NCBI GenBank assembly: GCA_948560265.1
Contig: CAOXTD010000002.1
Span: 24,634 to 54,520, forward strand
Direction of reading: 5' to 3'
Origin: an uncultured Clostridia bacterium
GTDB lineage: Bacteria; Bacillota; Clostridia; TANB77; CAG-508
DNA length: 29,887 nt
Part shown: positions 26,236 through 29,887 of the stretch, one piece after another
Numbering within the stretch: the first letter of the stretch is position 1
Layout of the letters: each line of letters begins with the position of its first letter
Made by a program: the position numbers and the translations under genes
Notes under the pieces: model-generated
Seen by the model: only the letters and a program-made list of their open reading frames with translations
Database searches by the model: none
What the model was told of the DNA's origin: nothing

Positions 26236-27485
26236 TGCAGGCAAGTAATAAATCGGATGCAGCACAAGTTTATGAAGGTGCTACAAGAGCAACAAAAACA
26301 GGTATAAAAGATAGTTTTAAATATTTGTTAAAACCTTTATCCATATTTGGGTATCACTACTTCTTAGAAGGAATTAAGGCAGTTCAAAAAGATGGACCTA
26401 CGAAAGAACTAGAAAAACTAACTAATCTTTCCTATGATGAAACCATTAGGATAATGCAGAAATGCCAAAATGATGGTATTAGAGTGGTTGCATCAGAAAG
26501 AAAATTATCTACAGAAGATAGTGAATTTGGAAAAAAGAAATCTTTGTATGAACAAAAAAGAATCACAAGATATGCTCGTAAAATAAAGCAACTTAGTGAT
26601 TTAAAGGCACATTTTCCTAAAGCTACTAAATTTATTAAATTAGATTCAGTTATAAAAAAATATCAGGATAAGCAAAATACAGAGGTTAAGCATCATAAAA
26701 ATAAATATTATAATATATACTATAACAAATCAAAAGCTCCTTATATGGCTGATAGAATAGCAGATTTAATAGAGTATAGAACTGGTATTTCACAAAAACT
26801 ATTTGATGAAAATACACAATCTGCAATCGAACAACTAAGAAATGGTGGAAAAAGTCTAAATTCAGAACAATTAAGAAATCTATCAGATAAATTCAAATTA
26901 CATGATATGGGAAATGTAGGAATAGATAAATTTAAGCAAGATTATTGTGTTCACGAGATGCCTTTTTCTTCATTTATGTCTATTGAAGATGATCTTGAAG
27001 TTGCAGATATTCCTTATGGTATTAAAATCATTGAAAATGAAGATGAAGAAAAAATTGCTAACATATATTTTGAAAATAAACATCTTGAAAGATACAATGA
27101 ATTGGGCTTTAATGACTATGGGCAAATGTATGTATATGGAAACAATAATAAAAACTTTCAATGGAATATCCAGTCGCAAGAGGAGCTAGTTTCTTTTAAA
27201 AGTAAAACTGGTGATGAGGAGAAACAAATATATTCTACTTTATCTGGTAAAAATTATATTATGAAAAGGCAAGAAAATGAGTGCTTCTGGACTGTTGCAA
27301 AGGCAGACTTAAAGGAACTTGCAGAAAAAGAAAAAAAAAGAGATGTAGTAAGTGAAGAACTAGAAAGATTGCATATTTTTGAACAATTAGAAAAAGATGC
27401 AAACAACTCCCCTACTATAGCTGAAAATCCTAAAGAGATAGAGGTTAATTTTGATAATGAAATAGAAAAAGAGGCAGGTGATTAG
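26235..27485 (+). CDS. PcfB/DUF3801-like conjugation accessory protein
   Basis: A 416-aa protein. The first 200 residues match the layout of PcfB/DUF3801 proteins: an N-terminal helical part (SFKYLLKPLSIFGYHYFLEG), then ELEKLTNLSYDETIRIMQKC, and a strand-helix unit HHKNKYYNIYYNKSKAPYMA corresponding to the family's 'hIfFka.da' motif. The C-terminal 200 residues are charged and not recognised. In enterococcal pCF10, PcfB-type proteins assist substrate recruitment with the coupling protein. The gene order here (DUF3801-like, a small gene, then TraG) supports this role. The ATG overlaps the primase stop. Confidence 0.6.
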   Translation: MQASNKSDAAQVYEGATRATKTGIKDSFKYLLKPLSIFGYHYFLEGIKAVQKDGPTKELEKLTNLSYDETIRIMQKCQNDGIRVVASERKLSTEDSEFGKKKSLYEQKRITRYARKIKQLSDLKAHFPKATKFIKLDSVIKKYQDKQNTEVKHHKNKYYNIYYNKSKAPYMADRIADLIEYRTGISQKLFDENTQSAIEQLRNGGKSLNSEQLRNLSDKFKLHDMGNVGIDKFKQDYCVHEMPFSSFMSIEDDLEVADIPYGIKIIENEDEEKIANIYFENKHLERYNELGFNDYGQMYVYGNNNKNFQWNIQSQEELVSFKSKTGDEEKQIYSTLSGKNYIMKRQENECFWTVAKADLKELAEKEKKRDVVSEELERLHIFEQLEKDANNSPTIAENPKEIEVNFDNEIEKEAGD

Positions 27486-27486
27486 T

Positions 27487-27897
27487 ATAGAGAATTTAGA
27501 AAAAAAAGCATATTTCAATATAGATAACAATGAATATTATGAAGGGTATCATATTGAAGATAGACGTTGGAATGGATGGGCTACGCCATGTTTTGAAAAA
27601 TATGTAGCAGATCTAATTGCTCATAATTTTTCGACTTCTAATTTTAAGATTAAATATGATGAAAAGAATGATTACTATCGTATTACTGAAAAAGAAGATG
27701 GGAAAATAATTTTGTCAGAAAAAATTAAAGGACATATTATTAATACTACAGAAGGACAGAAAAAAGTTTATTCTTTAGGTGCTTTTGACTGGACTTGGGA
27801 AGATTATACTATTGATGAATTAAAAGAGTTTAAAAATGCGAATATAATTACAAATCAAATAAAAGAAAAAGAAGATTCTATAAATTTGGAATATTAA
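27487..27897 (+). CDS. Hypothetical protein, probable ATA start
   Basis: A 136-aa protein with aromatic-rich beta-type segments (AYFNIDNNEYYEGYHIEDRR, WNGWATPCFEKYVADLIAHN, GAFDWTWEDYTIDELKEF). No family recognised. Start choice: AGGTGA (27476-27481), 5 nt, then ATA at 27487, the same register as the ATA start at 14842. A GTG at 27478 is in frame but lies inside this RBS; if the GTG is used, AGAGG upstream serves as its RBS and three residues are added. The gene overlaps or abuts the PcfB-like gene and precedes the coupling-protein gene by 13 bp. Confidence 0.65.
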   Translation: MENLEKKAYFNIDNNEYYEGYHIEDRRWNGWATPCFEKYVADLIAHNFSTSNFKIKYDEKNDYYRITEKEDGKIILSEKIKGHIINTTEGQKKVYSLGAFDWTWEDYTIDELKEFKNANIITNQIKEKEDSINLEY

Positions 27898-27910
27898 GGA
27901 TGGTGATTAT

Positions 27911-29887
27911 ATGTTAGTAAAGAAAAATAAAAAGCCACCATACTTGTTTTTATTTATAACATTTGTAATTATATTCTATTATATGCTTAGAGTAACAACT
28001 CTAGTAAATAGTAATAATGGAATTTGGGATTTAGAATTTTTCAATATTGCTCTTAATAATATATATAAATTAAACACTCCAATAGATATTACAAGTAAAA
28101 ATCTTGCAATATCTGCGGGGGTGTCTTTTTTTATGCTTATGATATATGAAACTTATCGTATGCAAAACAAAAGAAATGTGCAAGAGAACACTTATGGTTC
28201 TGCTGAATGGAGAACTTCAAAAGATATTGAAAACAAAAGAGATAAAGTTTTTGAAAACAATATGATTTTATCTCAAACAGAGTTCATTTCTAAAAATATG
28301 AAAAAGAGTGGAATGAATAGGCATGTAATATTACTTGGTAGACCTGGTACTCGGTAAATCTCGTTACTATTTTAAGCCTAACATCCTAAATGCGACTGGT
28401 ACTATAATAGTAACAGATCCTAAACGGAGAACTGCTTAGAGATTGTGGATATTCATTGAAGAAAAAAGGTTATACAATTAAGGTTCTAAATTTGGATGAA
28501 AAATCAAAATCTAATCATTATAATCCTTTTGTATATATAAAAGAATTACCTACTTTTGAAGAAATAATAGGAAATGAAAATCCTAATCATAAAATACAAG
28601 AAGATGATGTAATGACCTTAATTAATACTTTAATGGTTAATACGAAGAGTGAAAATATTGAAAATACAAGTGGAGATCCCTTCTGGGAAAAATCAGAGAT
28701 GATTTACCTTCAAGCATTGTTTTACTATACTATTAGGCATTATGATAAACCACATCAAAATTTTTCAACTATTTTGAAATTAATTCGTTTATCTAATCCA
28801 GATTCAACAGGTGTTTCTCCTTTAGATAAACTTTTTGATAATTGGGCTAGAGAAGAACCAGACCACATTGGAGTAAAACAATATAAGCATTTCAAGGTTG
28901 CTGCCTCTGCTCCAAAGATGATGTCGACCATCATCATGGTTGCGACTGCAAGGCTCGCAGCCTTTAACATTAAGGAAATATCAGATTTGACTAATACTGA
29001 TGATATGGAACTAGAAAGAATTGGTATGCCTATTAATGATAACTCACCTATTCTACAGAAAATCAATGCAGATACTGGAAAACATATAGGAAATGGAAAA
29101 GTAGCTTACTTTATTATTACAAAACCCAGCGATTCTACTTTCAATTTCTTGGCAAGTATTTTCTACACACAGGTATTTGCTATGATAGATGAAAATGCTA
29201 AAAGACTTGGTGGAAGTCTTGTTACACCTTTGGAAATTTATATGGATGAATGGGCTCAGTTACGGAGAAATACCTCGATTTGTAGAAGAACTGGCTTATC
29301 TTAGAGGCTTAAATGTACGGAATAACAATTCGGTTTACAATCTCTAAGTCAATTAAAAAAGAAATATAAAGACAGTTGGGAATCAGTTTTGGATTGTGTT
29401 GATACTACCCTATTTCTTGGTAGTAATAGTAAAGAAACACTTGAATATATTGTGGCTTTACTCGGTAAAAAGACTTGGTATAAGAAAAGCACAGGTAGAA
29501 CTTTCTCAAAACAAGGTTCTAGTAGCACAAATTGGGATATTGTAGGTAGAGAGTTGGCAACTTTAGATGAATTATCCAAAATGCAGAAAGGTTACTGTAT
29601 TATTTTTATATCTACAGTTGGAGCTTTTTACTCCAAATTATACAACTTAAATGAACACCCAAATTATTCGGATTTATACGAACCTTGGGCAAATAATAAC
29701 AATAAGTTATACGATCATAAGCAAGAATTGGAATATCAAGAAAATTTCAATTATAAATTGTTATATGATTTGGGATTACAATTTGTTAAACCTATTCAAA
29801 ATTCAAAAATTGAAAAGGTTGATAAACAAGAAGTAAAAGAACTTTTAAAGTCTGGTGCAATACAATTAGAAGATTTAAAAGTTGCTT
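27911..29887 (+). CDS. VirD4/TraG type IV coupling protein, read through five CGG +1 shifts, 3' end beyond window
   Basis: The ATPase that docks relaxase-bound DNA to the conjugation channel. Two N-terminal transmembrane helices (about residues 10-26 and 66-84) precede the motor domain. With +1 shifts at five CGG codons, 657 residues are visible and every core motif is intact: Walker A GRPGTGKS (143-150), TDPKGEL (168-174), Walker B with YMDEWAQLGEIPRF (from 443), VEELAYLRGLNVGITIGLQS, and the C-terminal SNSKETLEYIVALLGKKTW. Four of these motifs contain a glycine supplied only by the shift (G148, G172, G451, and G469 and G473 in the last). ATG 27911 has GGTGATT as RBS. Apart from the CGG sites there is no stop, deletion or lost motif. 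Confidence 0.88.
28352..28354 (+). other. Recoding site 5: CGG in Walker A, read as CGGT = Gly
   Basis: GGT ACT CGG TAA ATC. Skipping C gives ACT GGT AAA TCT: G-T-G-K-S. The invariant Walker A glycine exists only in the shifted reading. Zero frame stops at once (TAA). Confidence 0.88.
28425..28427 (+). other. Recoding site 6: CGG in the DPKGEL motif, read as CGGA = Gly
   Basis: GAT CCT AAA CGG AGA ACT. Skipping C gives D-P-K-G-E-L-L, a motif conserved in VirD4/TraG proteins. It is 24 codons after site 5. Confidence 0.88.
29263..29265 (+). other. Recoding site 7: CGG after Walker B, read as CGGA = Gly
   Basis: GCT CAG TTA CGG AGA AAT. Skipping C gives A-Q-L-G-E-I-P, matching the conserved D-E-(F/W)-x-x-L/I-G-x-I-P block. 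Confidence 0.88.
29318..29320 (+). other. Recoding site 8: CGG read as CGGA = Gly
   Basis: AAT GTA CGG AAT AAC. Skipping C gives N-V-G-I-T-I, the strand leading to the LQS motif. Confidence 0.82.
29331..29333 (+). other. Recoding site 9: CGG read as CGGT = Gly
   Basis: ACA ATT CGG TTT ACA. Skipping C gives I-G-L-Q-S-L-S-Q-L-K, containing the conserved LQS sensor-like motif. It is only four codons after site 8. Confidence 0.85.

Larger units (their letters stand above)
12552..29887 (+). mobile_element. Integrative conjugative element, left part, continues beyond window
   Basis: It begins at the broken tRNA-fMet gene and contains only rightward genes of conjugative-element type: a replication initiator, an ArpU-like regulator, a PP-loop protein, sortase and adhesin, a primase, a PcfB/DUF3801-like protein and a VirD4/TraG coupling protein. 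Relaxase, VirB4, VirB6 and integrase genes are not in the window and should lie to the right. The end adjoining the tRNA carries 10-bp direct repeats like integrase arm sites. Four of the element genes use TTG or GTG starts and three appear to use ATA or ATT. Confidence 0.85.

Noticed and set aside
28352..28354. CGG simply reassigned to another amino acid such as Trp or Gln
   Set aside because: A three-base reassignment would not restore the frame; every site needs a shift.
28352..28427. Classical programmed +1 frameshift by P-site tRNA slippage
   Set aside because: The codons before CGG differ at most sites and re-pairing one base downstream would be poor (for example TTA to TAC, GAA to AAC). 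There is no shared stop codon or SD-like stimulator as in prfB.
17585..29333. Frameshifts explained as sequencing or assembly errors
   Set aside because: All nine involve the same base before GG, all make an in-frame CGG, all repair to a glycine codon, and they occur on both strands and in different regions without homopolymer runs. Random or motif-driven errors should also hit GG in other codon phases, which is not seen. I cannot inspect reads, so this stays the main alternative.
29395..29490. CTC GGT at 29460-29465 as a tenth recoding site
   Set aside because: Here CGG straddles two codons (L-L-G-K-K) and the frame continues normally; it is one of the out-of-frame controls.
27911..29887. 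Coupling protein as an ordinary pseudogene
   Set aside because: No stop codon, deletion or motif loss other than the CGG sites; every catalytic motif is preserved once CGG is skipped.
1..29887. CRISPR array
   Set aside because: The only tandem repeats are 10-bp units and protein-coding repeats; there is no repeat-spacer pattern.

Overview
The window is AT-rich DNA from a low-GC, single-membrane bacterium, most likely an uncultured Clostridia-type Bacillota of gut character. Evidence: strong AGGAGG ribosome binding sites, LytR-CpsA-Psr and D,D-carboxypeptidase wall enzymes, ComEA, YkvI, CvpA, a class B sortase and a SpaA-type adhesin. I cannot name the genus.

Region 1 (1 to about 12510) is chromosomal: the end of a RelE/ParE-like toxin gene; a GDT1-type cation exporter (minus strand); a three-gene GldA/GldF/GldG-like ABC export operon; a YkvI-type membrane protein; a DUF5711-like and CvpA pair; an LCP wall-polymer ligase; a DacF-like carboxypeptidase (minus); ComEA; and an acyltransferase-3 membrane enzyme (minus).

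Region 2 (about 12450 to 12900) is the junction with a mobile element. A consensus promoter drives a tRNA-fMet gene that is cut off exactly after its CTCATAA anticodon loop. Beyond it lie 10-bp tandem repeats and TTAGGGATAA iteron-like repeats.

Region 3 (12552 to the window end) is one side of an integrative conjugative element. All of its genes point rightward: replication initiator, small regulators, a PP-loop PAPS-reductase-like protein, class B sortase, secreted or membrane-anchored accessory proteins, a large thioester/SpaA-repeat adhesin, a DnaG-type primase, a PcfB/DUF3801-like protein and a VirD4/TraG coupling protein that runs off the window.

The standout observation concerns decoding. 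Four otherwise intact genes (acyltransferase, a 110-aa protein, the adhesin, the coupling protein) need nine +1 frameshifts in total. Every one lies exactly at an in-frame CGG codon, and in every case skipping the C makes the next codon GGN, glycine. Several of these glycines are family-conserved, including the Walker A glycine of the coupling protein. By eye I find no CGG used as an ordinary sense codon anywhere in the window. About 26 CGG triplets that fall out of frame inside genes cause no disturbance. This fits an organism that reads CGGN as a four-base glycine codon, or shifts +1 at an unassigned CGG, better than it fits random error or gene decay. The trait occurs in both a chromosomal gene and the element, so it appears to be host-wide.

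A second oddity is that three element genes have good Shine-Dalgarno sequences spaced on ATA, ATT and ATA instead of ATG, GTG or TTG.
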